Source: JAYTQG01 sp043746815 (lineage in GTDB: Bacteria > Actinomycetota > Thermoleophilia > Miltoncostaeales > Miltoncostaeaceae). From it: DNA of 19,073 nt. The notes below the pieces were generated by a model, which saw only the letters and a list, made by a program, of their open reading frames with translations, did not search any database and was not told the DNA's origin. This document shows, one piece after another, positions 1-6,372 of the stretch. Position 1 is the stretch's first letter. Each line of letters starts with the position of its first letter. A program made the translations under genes and the position numbers. The stretch spans positions 1 to 19,073 of the forward strand of contig JAYTQG010000195.1 of the NCBI GenBank assembly GCA_043746815.1, read 5' to 3'.

Positions 1-750
1 GGCGCCGCTCAGGTCGGCCACCGCCTCCGGGTGATGGCAACGGTGACCGACAACCTCGCCGCAGTTACCGCACGTCCCTCAGCTCCGACCCTCGCGGTCA
101 CAGCGCCGGTCTTCGTCAACACCCCCGCAACGGGAACGCCCACGGTCTCGGGTGTTGCTCAGGCCGGGACCCTGTTGACGGCAGGTAACGGAGATGTCGC
201 CGACGTTGACGGCATTACCTCCATCACCTTCGACTGGGAGCAGGAGGGGGCAGCAAACGTTTGGACCCAGGTTGCGACGGGTGGCAGCTTCACCCCCGGC
301 CAAGGACAGGTCGGACACCGCATCCGGGTGGTCGCCACGGTCATCGACGCTGTCGGTGGCAATAGCGCCCTCGCATCAACCCCGACCCTTTCGGTCGCGG
401 GGAACGTCCTCGTGCCAGTCAACATCCTGGCCACGGGCGCTCCAATCGTCACCACGGCAGGCACAGGAGTCTTCCTTGGCGGCACACGGCCACGCGTCGG
501 GGTTCGCCTCGGCACGAACATCTCGCGGATCGCGGATGGCAACGGCCTTACCGGGGTGGTGTTCCGCTACCAGTGGCAGCAGAGCGCGAACGGTGTCACG
601 TGGACCAACATCGCTGGCGCCAGGACGAGCACGTTCCTGCCGACGGCAGGCCTGGTCAACCGCCGTCTCCGGGTGCACGTCTTCTTCGTCGACCAGGGTG
701 GCTCGTCGGAGCAGATGAACTCGGTCGCGACACGGACGGTCCGCGTGTAA
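1..750 (+). CDS. C-terminal part of a large repeat protein with Ig-like modules (5' truncated)
   Basis: The reading frame is open from the first base, so the start lies upstream; about 249 residues and the stop are visible. Two and a half related modules of about 100 residues can be seen. Each has a core like F/YxWxQ....W....G, followed by a 'VGHRIRVVATV' strand (compare 'VGHRLRVMATV' at the window start and 'VNRRLRVHVFF' near the end). This aromatic-W plus 'hRIRV' pattern is typical of tandem Ig-like beta-sandwich modules in secreted or surface proteins, including the tails of bacterial peroxidase-like and adhesin-like proteins. No catalytic domain, membrane anchor or sorting motif is visible; the protein simply ends after the last beta strand. 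A strong hairpin follows the stop. The function of the missing N-terminal part cannot be told from here. Confidence 0.75.
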   Translation, partial: GAAQVGHRLRVMATVTDNLAAVTARPSAPTLAVTAPVFVNTPATGTPTVSGVAQAGTLLTAGNGDVADVDGITSITFDWEQEGAANVWTQVATGGSFTPGQGQVGHRIRVVATVIDAVGGNSALASTPTLSVAGNVLVPVNILATGAPIVTTAGTGVFLGGTRPRVGVRLGTNISRIADGNGLTGVVFRYQWQQSANGVTWTNIAGARTSTFLPTAGLVNRRLRVHVFFVDQGGSSEQMNSVATRTVRV

Positions 751-779
751 GTACGAGGAAGGACCAACGCAGGTGACGT

Positions 780-820
780 AACGATGAATGGCCTGCCTTC
801 CCGGCAGGCCATTCATCGTT
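780..820 (+). terminator. Perfect 18-bp inverted repeat, likely transcription terminator
   Basis: The arms at 780-797 (AACGATGAATGGCCTGCC) and 803-820 are exact reverse complements around a 5-base loop (TTCCC). The hairpin starts 29 bases after the stop of the repeat-protein gene. The right arm ends in ...ATCGTT with no long T tract, so termination by this hairpin is likely but not textbook. Its length and perfection also fit a bidirectional stabilising hairpin. Confidence 0.7.
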
Positions 821-932
821 GTGGATGCGTCGCGTCGTGTTCATCTGCCGCTCAGATTCGCCTCATACCCTGGACCTTCGACGCTGCAGCCCACCTTGGA
901 ACCACTCTTCGGTGGCGCTTACGGAGCCGAAC

Positions 933-938
933 TATCTT
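933..938 (+). promoter_or_regulatory. Putative -10 box of a leaderless promoter for the reductase gene
   Basis: TATCTT lies 7 bases before the ATG at 946, and no Shine-Dalgarno sequence is present at usual spacing. This is the geometry of a leaderless transcript starting at the ATG. No convincing -35 hexamer is visible. Confidence 0.45.
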
Positions 939-945
939 GAGAGTG

Positions 946-2334
946 ATGAGTACCGCCGAACTTCTTTCCGACGCCAACGTCGTCGCGAGCTGGGAAGCAC
1001 GGACTCCGCGACGCGGACTCCGAAGCGTTGCCGCCTGGGTGATCTGGGCAACTGCGCTCGCGAACGGCCTGGCGATCGTTTGGCTCTGGATACACGGTGG
1101 CGGCATTTCCGGTGTCCACACCACGGGCCAGTTGTTGACCAGCATCGGGCGTATCACGGGCCTGCTTGGAGCCTACTCCGCGCTCTTGCAGGTGCTTCTC
1201 CTCGCCCGTATGCCGTGGATGGAGCGCATCGCTGGGTTCGACCGACTAACGGTGTGGCACCGACGCAACGGCAAGCTGTGCCTCTCCCTCGTGCTTGCTC
1301 ACACCGTACTGACCACCATTGGCTACGCCATGAAGCACAAGACCTCCGTCACTCATCAGATCGCGAAGCTCTGGACGAGCTACGAGGGGATGGTTACCGC
1401 CGTCATCGGAACCGTGCTGATGATTCTCGTCGTTGCGACGTCGCTCGTGATCGTGCGACGCAGGTTCCGTTACGAGACGTGGCATCTCGTTCACCTCCTG
1501 GCCTACGCCTCAATTGCGCTCGGGTGGTTTCACCAGATCCCGACCGGAACCGAACTGGCAAGCGACCACGCAGCCGCGACCTACTGGACGTCGCTCTACG
1601 TCGGAACGCTCGCCCTGCTCGTGGTCTTTCGCATTCTGCAGCCAATCGTCAGGGGCTTTTGGTTCCGGATGCGCGTCGCGGAAGTAACGGAGGAGGCACC
1701 CGGTGTCGTGTCGCTGCGCATCACCGGTAGAAACCTCCACCGCCTGCGCGCCGAAGGGGGACAGTTCTTCCTCTGGCGGTTTATGAGCCGTGACCGGTTC
1801 CTTCAAGCGCATCCGTTCTCCCTGTCGGAGTCACCAGACGGGCACTCACTTCGAATTACCGTGAAAGCCTCCGGCGACTTCACTGGCGCGGTTGGAAACA
1901 TCAAACCGGGCACCCGCGTCTGGGCTGAAGGTCCCTTCGGCGCATTCACGCGATCGGTTCGCACACGCGAACGCGTCGCCCTGATCGCTGGTGGGATTGG
2001 GATCACGCCAATTCGCTGCCTCCTTGAGGAGATGTCGGGAGACGTCACGCTCGTCTATCGCGCCATGCGGGATGAGGATGTGATCTTCCGCGGCGAGCTT
2101 GATGCCCTCGCCGAGCGCCCAGGCGTCACCCTCCACTACGTGATCGGCGACCACACATCCTCGGGAAGGGACCGACTCCTCGACCCAGAACACCTGCGGG
2201 CGCTCATCCCAGATCTGGAAACGCGCGATGTCTACCTGTGTGGGCCGCCAGCAATGGCGCACGCAATTGAAACGAACCTTCGCCGCGCTGGCGCCTCACG
2301 CCGCCACATTCACACCGAACGCTTTGCCCTGTAG
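946..2334 (+). CDS. Ferric reductase-like transmembrane flavo-heme oxidoreductase
   Basis: A 462-aa membrane oxidoreductase of the ferric reductase / NADPH oxidase superfamily, expected to pass electrons from NAD(P)H through FAD to two hemes across the membrane. The N-terminal half is hydrophobic with about six membrane segments. The likely heme ligands are H105/H119 and H183/H196, two pairs 13-14 residues apart, the usual bis-heme spacing. A ferredoxin-reductase-type region follows: HPFSLS (289-294, FAD binding), AGGIGITPI (348-356) and CGPPAM (432-437) for the nicotinamide nucleotide. The frame stays open upstream to an ATG at 784, but that codon lies inside the hairpin, so ATG 946 is preferred; GTG 943 is also possible. 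It is followed by an FMN-binding protein and ApbE, suggesting the electron acceptor is that exported flavoprotein rather than free ferric iron. Confidence 0.88.
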   Translation: MSTAELLSDANVVASWEARTPRRGLRSVAAWVIWATALANGLAIVWLWIHGGGISGVHTTGQLLTSIGRITGLLGAYSALLQVLLLARMPWMERIAGFDRLTVWHRRNGKLCLSLVLAHTVLTTIGYAMKHKTSVTHQIAKLWTSYEGMVTAVIGTVLMILVVATSLVIVRRRFRYETWHLVHLLAYASIALGWFHQIPTGTELASDHAAATYWTSLYVGTLALLVVFRILQPIVRGFWFRMRVAEVTEEAPGVVSLRITGRNLHRLRAEGGQFFLWRFMSRDRFLQAHPFSLSESPDGHSLRITVKASGDFTGAVGNIKPGTRVWAEGPFGAFTRSVRTRERVALIAGGIGITPIRCLLEEMSGDVTLVYRAMRDEDVIFRGELDALAERPGVTLHYVIGDHTSSGRDRLLDPEHLRALIPDLETRDVYLCGPPAMAHAIETNLRRAGASRRHIHTERFAL

Positions 2335-2358
2335 CCAACGAACACCACTGGAGCACGA

Positions 2359-2739
2359 ATGAACCGTACCGTCCGTATCGCCCTCTCCGCCGTCGCCGTT
2401 GCCGCCGCCCCTGGCGCGGCGGTGGCCAAACCCGTCGTGAAGCACAAGAACCCCGTCGTCAAGGTCCGAACGATCGTGGGTCCCTTCGTTCAGATGGAGT
2501 GGGGTCCGGTACGGGCGACAATCGTCGTCAAGGGCAAACGGATCACCGATGTTCGCGTCACCTCACCGCATGGCAAAGAAGAGTCCGACCAGATCAACAG
2601 CCAGGCCGAGCCGCTGCTTCGCCAGGAGACGCTCAAGGCCCAAAGCGCGCGAATCAACCTTCTGTCAGAGGCGACATTGACCAGTGAGGCCTTCGCGAAA
2701 TCACTGCAGGCAGCCTTGACCCAGGCTGGGCTCAAGTAG
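2359..2739 (+). CDS. Exported FMN-binding domain protein (flavin carrier)
   Basis: A 126-aa protein with a Sec-type signal peptide (basic start, Ala/Val-rich core, AVA-K cleavage near residue 23). The mature part is a single small FMN-binding domain as in NqrC, RnfG and related extracytoplasmic electron carriers. In these families FMN is attached by a phosphoester bond to Thr or Ser in a Dxx(S/T)GAT motif. Here the matching segment is N100-L-L-S-E-A-T106-L-T, so T106 is the predicted attachment site, but the usual Asp is Asn and the usual Gly is Glu. A Shine-Dalgarno GGAG lies 5 bases before the ATG. The gene is 24 bases after the reductase and 4 bases before apbE, so the three are almost certainly one operon. 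Confidence 0.85.
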   Translation: MNRTVRIALSAVAVAAAPGAAVAKPVVKHKNPVVKVRTIVGPFVQMEWGPVRATIVVKGKRITDVRVTSPHGKEESDQINSQAEPLLRQETLKAQSARINLLSEATLTSEAFAKSLQAALTQAGLK

Positions 2740-2743
2740 CCGC

Positions 2744-3535
2744 ATGACGACGCACCCGCAGCGCTCCCCGGAGCTGACCCGCACCGAGTTCATTATGGGT
2801 ATGCCCATCGTGATCGACGTCCATGACCCGGGCGTCGATCCGGCGGCGCTGGACCGGGCATTCGGCTGGCTGCGCTGGGTCGACGACACGTTTAGCACCT
2901 ACAAGGAGTCCAGTGAAATCACTCGGATCAACCGCGGTGAGCTCCACCTGGACGACGCGCATCCCGACATGCGGGACGTCCTTGCTCGGTGCGAGAACCT
3001 CAGCGCCGAGACCAACGGCTACTTCGATGTATCGGCAGCAGTGATGCCGCCGGGGATGCCTGCTGGCGTCGATCCCTCTGGGCTCGTCAAGGGATGGTCA
3101 GTCGACCGCGCGTCATCCATTTTGGAGGCGGCTGGCGTAAGGAACTACGGGATCTACGCGGGCGGCGACCTCCGCGTACTCGGCGCGCCAATGGGAGACA
3201 CGGCGTGGCGCGTCGGGATCCGTCACCCGCTGATCGCGGACAGGGTTGCAAAGGTCGTTGTGACCACCGACCTTGCCATCGCAACCTCCGGTGACTACGC
3301 CCGGGGCCAGCATGTCATCAACCCACACACCGGCCAGCCTCCTACGGGTGTCCTCTCGGTCACGGTCGTTGGACCGGATCTCGCCACGGCTGATGCGTAT
3401 GCCACGGCCGTGTTCGCGATGGGCACGGCCGGACCCGAGTGGATCGCGAGACGAGGCGAGTACGAAGGAATGGTTATCTTGGCGGACGAGTCGGTCCGGC
3501 TCACGCGCGGGTTCCCCCGCGTAGGGGTGGCGTGA
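2744..3535 (+). CDS. apbE: FAD:protein FMN transferase (ApbE family)
   Basis: A 263-aa ApbE-family enzyme, which transfers FMN from FAD to a Thr/Ser of target proteins using a divalent metal. Family motifs occur in order: FSTYKESSEITRIN (50-63), DPSGLVKGWSVD (110-121), GIYAGGDLRVLG (136-147), ATSGDYARGQHVINPHTGQP (180-199) and ADAYATAVFAMG (216-227). The ATG is 4 bases after the stop of the FMN-binding gene and no Shine-Dalgarno is visible, which suggests translational coupling. The obvious substrate is that neighbour. The protein begins directly with the catalytic domain: no signal peptide or lipobox is seen, although many ApbE proteins are exported lipoproteins. Flavinylation may therefore take place in the cytoplasm before or during export, or another ApbE may act outside. 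Confidence 0.9.
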   Translation: MTTHPQRSPELTRTEFIMGMPIVIDVHDPGVDPAALDRAFGWLRWVDDTFSTYKESSEITRINRGELHLDDAHPDMRDVLARCENLSAETNGYFDVSAAVMPPGMPAGVDPSGLVKGWSVDRASSILEAAGVRNYGIYAGGDLRVLGAPMGDTAWRVGIRHPLIADRVAKVVVTTDLAIATSGDYARGQHVINPHTGQPPTGVLSVTVVGPDLATADAYATAVFAMGTAGPEWIARRGEYEGMVILADESVRLTRGFPRVGVA

Positions 3536-3666
3536 AGGTGAGAACCTTTTGAGTGGCCTGACACGAAAATACCGATGCCGTTCCGACGGCTGCGACACAT
3601 CGCGATACGGCGTCCTCGGTTTCCCGAAGATTCCCGATCTGCAAGAAACACTGCGTCCTGACTTCC

Positions 3667-3688
3667 GTGTTGGACAATGGTCCAACAC
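3667..3688. promoter_or_regulatory. 9-bp perfect inverted repeat, operator-like
   Basis: GTGTTGGAC (3667-3675) and GTCCAACAC (3680-3688) are exact reverse complements with a 4-base spacer. The site lies in the 266-base gap between apbE and the nitroreductase gene, about 115 bases before the latter's ATG. It lacks a T tract, so a dimeric-regulator operator is more likely than a terminator. No regulator gene is adjacent. Nothing else was recognised in this gap. Confidence 0.45.
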
Positions 3689-3801
3689 TCCAGACGCTGG
3701 GGACGCCTGACGGCGGCCCCAGCTGACTCGGTCTCGCTCGCCGGAACCATCACCTCATTTCCGTGTCAGACCACTCGGCGAATTCCACGAAAGGCACTTC
3801 G

Positions 3802-4443
3802 ATGCTCGACCTCACACCCGACGAGCTTCTCTGTACGACCCGCGCAGTACGTAAACGGCTGGACCTCTCCCGTCCCGTTGAGCGAAAGTTGATTGAGGAG
3901 TGCCTCGAGGTCGCGCTGCAGGCACCAAGCGGCGGCAACCGGCAGACATGGTCCTTTGTCGTCGTGGAAGACCCCGCCCAGCGGGCTGCCATCGGCGATC
4001 TTTACCGCCGAGGGTTCGACCAGTACCGGACAGCAGGGATCGCCGATTCCAAGGCCGCACCTCCCCCGCCGACCGACGCCCAGAAGCGCATCGGTCAGTC
4101 TGCGCGCTACCTCGCGGACCACATGGGCGAGGTCCCTGTCCTCCTCGTGCCGCTGGTGCGGGCCCGGACCGAAGGGCGCGGATCCATCGAGCAGGCCTCA
4201 GCCTTCGGTTCGATCCTGCCCGCCACCTGGAGTTTCATGCTGGCCGCTCGCGCCCGAGGCCTGGGCACCGCCTGGACCACCGTCCACCTGTTCCACGAGC
4301 GAGAGGCCGCCGACATCCTGGGTATTCCGTTCGACGAGTACATGCAGGTCGCGCTGATCCCCGTTGCCCACACCATCGGCACCGAGTTCCGGGTCGGCCC
4401 CCGCAAATCCCTCGACGAGGTGGTCCATTGGGACCGCTGGTAG
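3802..4443 (+). CDS. Nitroreductase family protein
   Basis: A 213-aa member of the FMN-dependent nitroreductase fold, whose members use NAD(P)H to reduce nitro compounds, quinones or other substrates, usually as dimers. Visible family features are the N-terminal TTRAVRKR segment (phosphate-binding RxxR of FMN), APSGGNRQTW around residue 40, and the later SFMLAARARGLGTAWTTVHLF segment, followed by PFDEYMQVALIPVAH. The start was placed at ATG 3802 because GAAAGG lies 7 bases upstream; an in-frame GTG at 3763 would add 13 residues without a ribosome-binding site. The last 246 bases lie opposite the reading frame of the convergent M48 protease gene. The substrate cannot be predicted. Confidence 0.85.
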   Translation: MLDLTPDELLCTTRAVRKRLDLSRPVERKLIEECLEVALQAPSGGNRQTWSFVVVEDPAQRAAIGDLYRRGFDQYRTAGIADSKAAPPPPTDAQKRIGQSARYLADHMGEVPVLLVPLVRARTEGRGSIEQASAFGSILPATWSFMLAARARGLGTAWTTVHLFHEREAADILGIPFDEYMQVALIPVAHTIGTEFRVGPRKSLDEVVHWDRW

Positions 4444-6294
4444 CGCCGGGAAGATCGCTGCCCCAGGTAGACGGCGGATTGCACGAAACTGACCCCGGCG
4501 CAGCGTCGCGGCATGGTTGACGAAAACCAGCCAATCGCCCGGTAGGCCACTTGGCCAGTTGCTGACCGCCAACCGGCGAAGGGCATCAACGCGTTCCATC
4601 ACCACCATGTTGCGACGGCTCGGAGCAAGCAGAAGTACGTAGACGGGGCCTGCGACAGCCGCAGCTTCGGTCCGAGCGAGAAATGCCGACGACAGCAACT
4701 CCAACGTGTCGAGATGGTCAGTCAGGACCGTTAGCTGGGAGGGATCCAAATCGTGCGGCAGCAGTGGATCACCGCGCCCCAGTCGTAGGCGTTTCGCCTC
4801 AGACTGTCCATGAGTTTCGCCCTCACTGAGGTAGCGACCAGCCTGCTGCGTGTCGCCGAGGCCGCGCAGGTATCCGGCGATCAGCGCGCCGCCAGGCTCA
4901 ACGGCGTCCGGGTCGAGCACCATGGCCCGCTCCAGCCAGGCGATCCCGGTGTCCTCACCCTCGGCGAGCAGCCCGCGGCCGATGTGGAAGTGGGCCGCCG
5001 CATCCTCGGGGTTCTCGCGAAGGATTGCCTCGTAGATGGGCCATGTCGCGCGTTCACCGTAGAGGTTCGATGTGATCAGGGCCGATTCGTGCTGTTGGTC
5101 AGGCGTCGAGTCTGCTGCGTTGATCTCGGTCAGGCGTTTCAACTGATCGACCGACGCCGCGTGTCGACTCGCCCAAGCGTCCGCCATCTCCGTGTGCCAC
5201 TGGCGATCCAACTCGGCTGCGAGCGTTTCCCGCAGTCCCCCGAGATAGTGCTCAGCCGCGCTTACGGTGGGCGCGGGTTCCAAGATTGGCTCGCCAGCGA
5301 ATGCGTGGATGCGCTCCGCGAGACTCGGATGACTGTCGGTCAGTGTCGAGCGCTCACGCAGGGCCGTACCGATCCAGCGGCGAGCGTCATCCTCGTAGAA
5401 GTGGGTCCGCAAGGCGTTTGGGAAGGCGCTGTAGACGTCCGTGGGTGGGGAGGACGCATCAACGGACCGCTGCCACACCCCCTCCCAGTATCGATCCGCA
5501 AACCGGGCGCGGGTCGCCAAGGCCGAAAGCATCGACGCGCCAATCGTTGCCCCTGCCAGTTGGACGCACGCCGCGTCTGCTTCGAACTCGTCAGAGCGAC
5601 GGAGCGCGGCCGAGCAGACGCTGAGGTGAGGGACGATGCGTTGCCCCATTTTCACGAATATTCGGGCGGTCCAGCCGCCGTCCTTTTGCAGCCGGGGGAT
5701 GAGTGTCTGCCAGGCGACGAGCGCCCGGATGGTCAGGCCAGCCTCCCGCGAATGGCCAGCGCGGAGGTGTCCATATTCGTGCGCGAGCACGGCACGGAAC
5801 TGGTGCGGGGAAAGTGCATCCATCAACGGCAAACCGAGGATCAGCGTATTGACAGTCCGCCCGGTGAATCCGTAGCGGCGCGTCTGATGGACACCTGCGT
5901 TGAAACTATGGTCAAGGATCACGACCTCGGGCATGGGTGCGCCCAGGCGGAGCCGCACGGCTTCGACCTCCGAGAAGAGAACCGGGGCCTCTGTGGGGTC
6001 GAGGCGCCTTCCCGTTGGGTCCGGCAGACGACTGAACAGCGAGCGGACCGCGACAGCGCCGAGGGTGAAACCGGTTGCGATGAGAACGAACGCGCCGAAA
6101 CTCGGCCGCCCGGTCAGGAGTAGCGCACCGCCCCCGGTAATCATGGCGAGGCAGAGAATGACGAGCAGCCACGGAACCGCAACCGCGCCGACCGCGATAC
6201 GGCGCACGCGGCGACGGTATGCAGACGGGTCGTGCCGGGCGCGTTCGTCCATCCGACGCGCTAGCGCGTCGTAGTGCTCCAGTGGTTTGCTCAC
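4198..6294 (-). CDS. M48 family zinc metalloprotease with C-terminal TPR-like region
   Basis: A 698-aa membrane protease. Two N-terminal hydrophobic segments lie roughly at residues 32-62 and 66-86. The M48 peptidase domain has the zinc motif HEYGH (H172, E173, H176) and the third ligand Glu in EFEAD (E236). A long helical region with TPR-like text ('AAAHFHIGRGLLAEGEDTGIAWLERAMVLDPDA') follows, as in chaperone-like periplasmic M48 proteins that handle misfolded proteins. The start was set at GTG 6294, which has GGGAG 8 bases upstream; an ATG at 6339 gives 15 more residues without a ribosome-binding site. The last 81 residues are encoded opposite the nitroreductase gene and are Gly/Asp/Gln-rich, so they look like a read-through tail rather than a domain. 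It may be cotranscribed with the PTS gene 78 bases upstream. Confidence 0.85.
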   Translation of the reverse strand: MSKPLEHYDALARRMDERARHDPSAYRRRVRRIAVGAVAVPWLLVILCLAMITGGGALLLTGRPSFGAFVLIATGFTLGAVAVRSLFSRLPDPTGRRLDPTEAPVLFSEVEAVRLRLGAPMPEVVILDHSFNAGVHQTRRYGFTGRTVNTLILGLPLMDALSPHQFRAVLAHEYGHLRAGHSREAGLTIRALVAWQTLIPRLQKDGGWTARIFVKMGQRIVPHLSVCSAALRRSDEFEADAACVQLAGATIGASMLSALATRARFADRYWEGVWQRSVDASSPPTDVYSAFPNALRTHFYEDDARRWIGTALRERSTLTDSHPSLAERIHAFAGEPILEPAPTVSAAEHYLGGLRETLAAELDRQWHTEMADAWASRHAASVDQLKRLTEINAADSTPDQQHESALITSNLYGERATWPIYEAILRENPEDAAAHFHIGRGLLAEGEDTGIAWLERAMVLDPDAVEPGGALIAGYLRGLGDTQQAGRYLSEGETHGQSEAKRLRLGRGDPLLPHDLDPSQLTVLTDHLDTLELLSSAFLARTEAAAVAGPVYVLLLAPSRRNMVVMERVDALRRLAVSNWPSGLPGDWLVFVNHAATLRRGQFRAIRRLPGAAIFPALPAVPMDHLVEGFAGADPELGADGVGNGDQRDLHVLVERNTQDVGGLSLVEQVDGGPGGAQASGASGQHETPGGGQDRTEG

Positions 6295-6372
6295 TGCCAG
6301 GACTCCCGGGGGGTCGGTTCCATCCTCTCCCCTCAGCATCGACGCGCGACCGCTCTCGCTTGATCGTCCGGG

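Noticed and set aside
784..945. N-terminal extension of the ferric-reductase-like protein
   Set aside because: The ATG lies inside the hairpin and the 54 residues are not hydrophobic or conserved-looking; ATG 946 with its upstream TATCTT is more credible.
4810..6123. 437-codon open frame on the plus strand
   Set aside because: It lies wholly antisense to the M48 protease, which has the intact HEYGH and EFEAD motifs. The plus-strand product has no recognisable domain; long antisense frames are common at this GC content.
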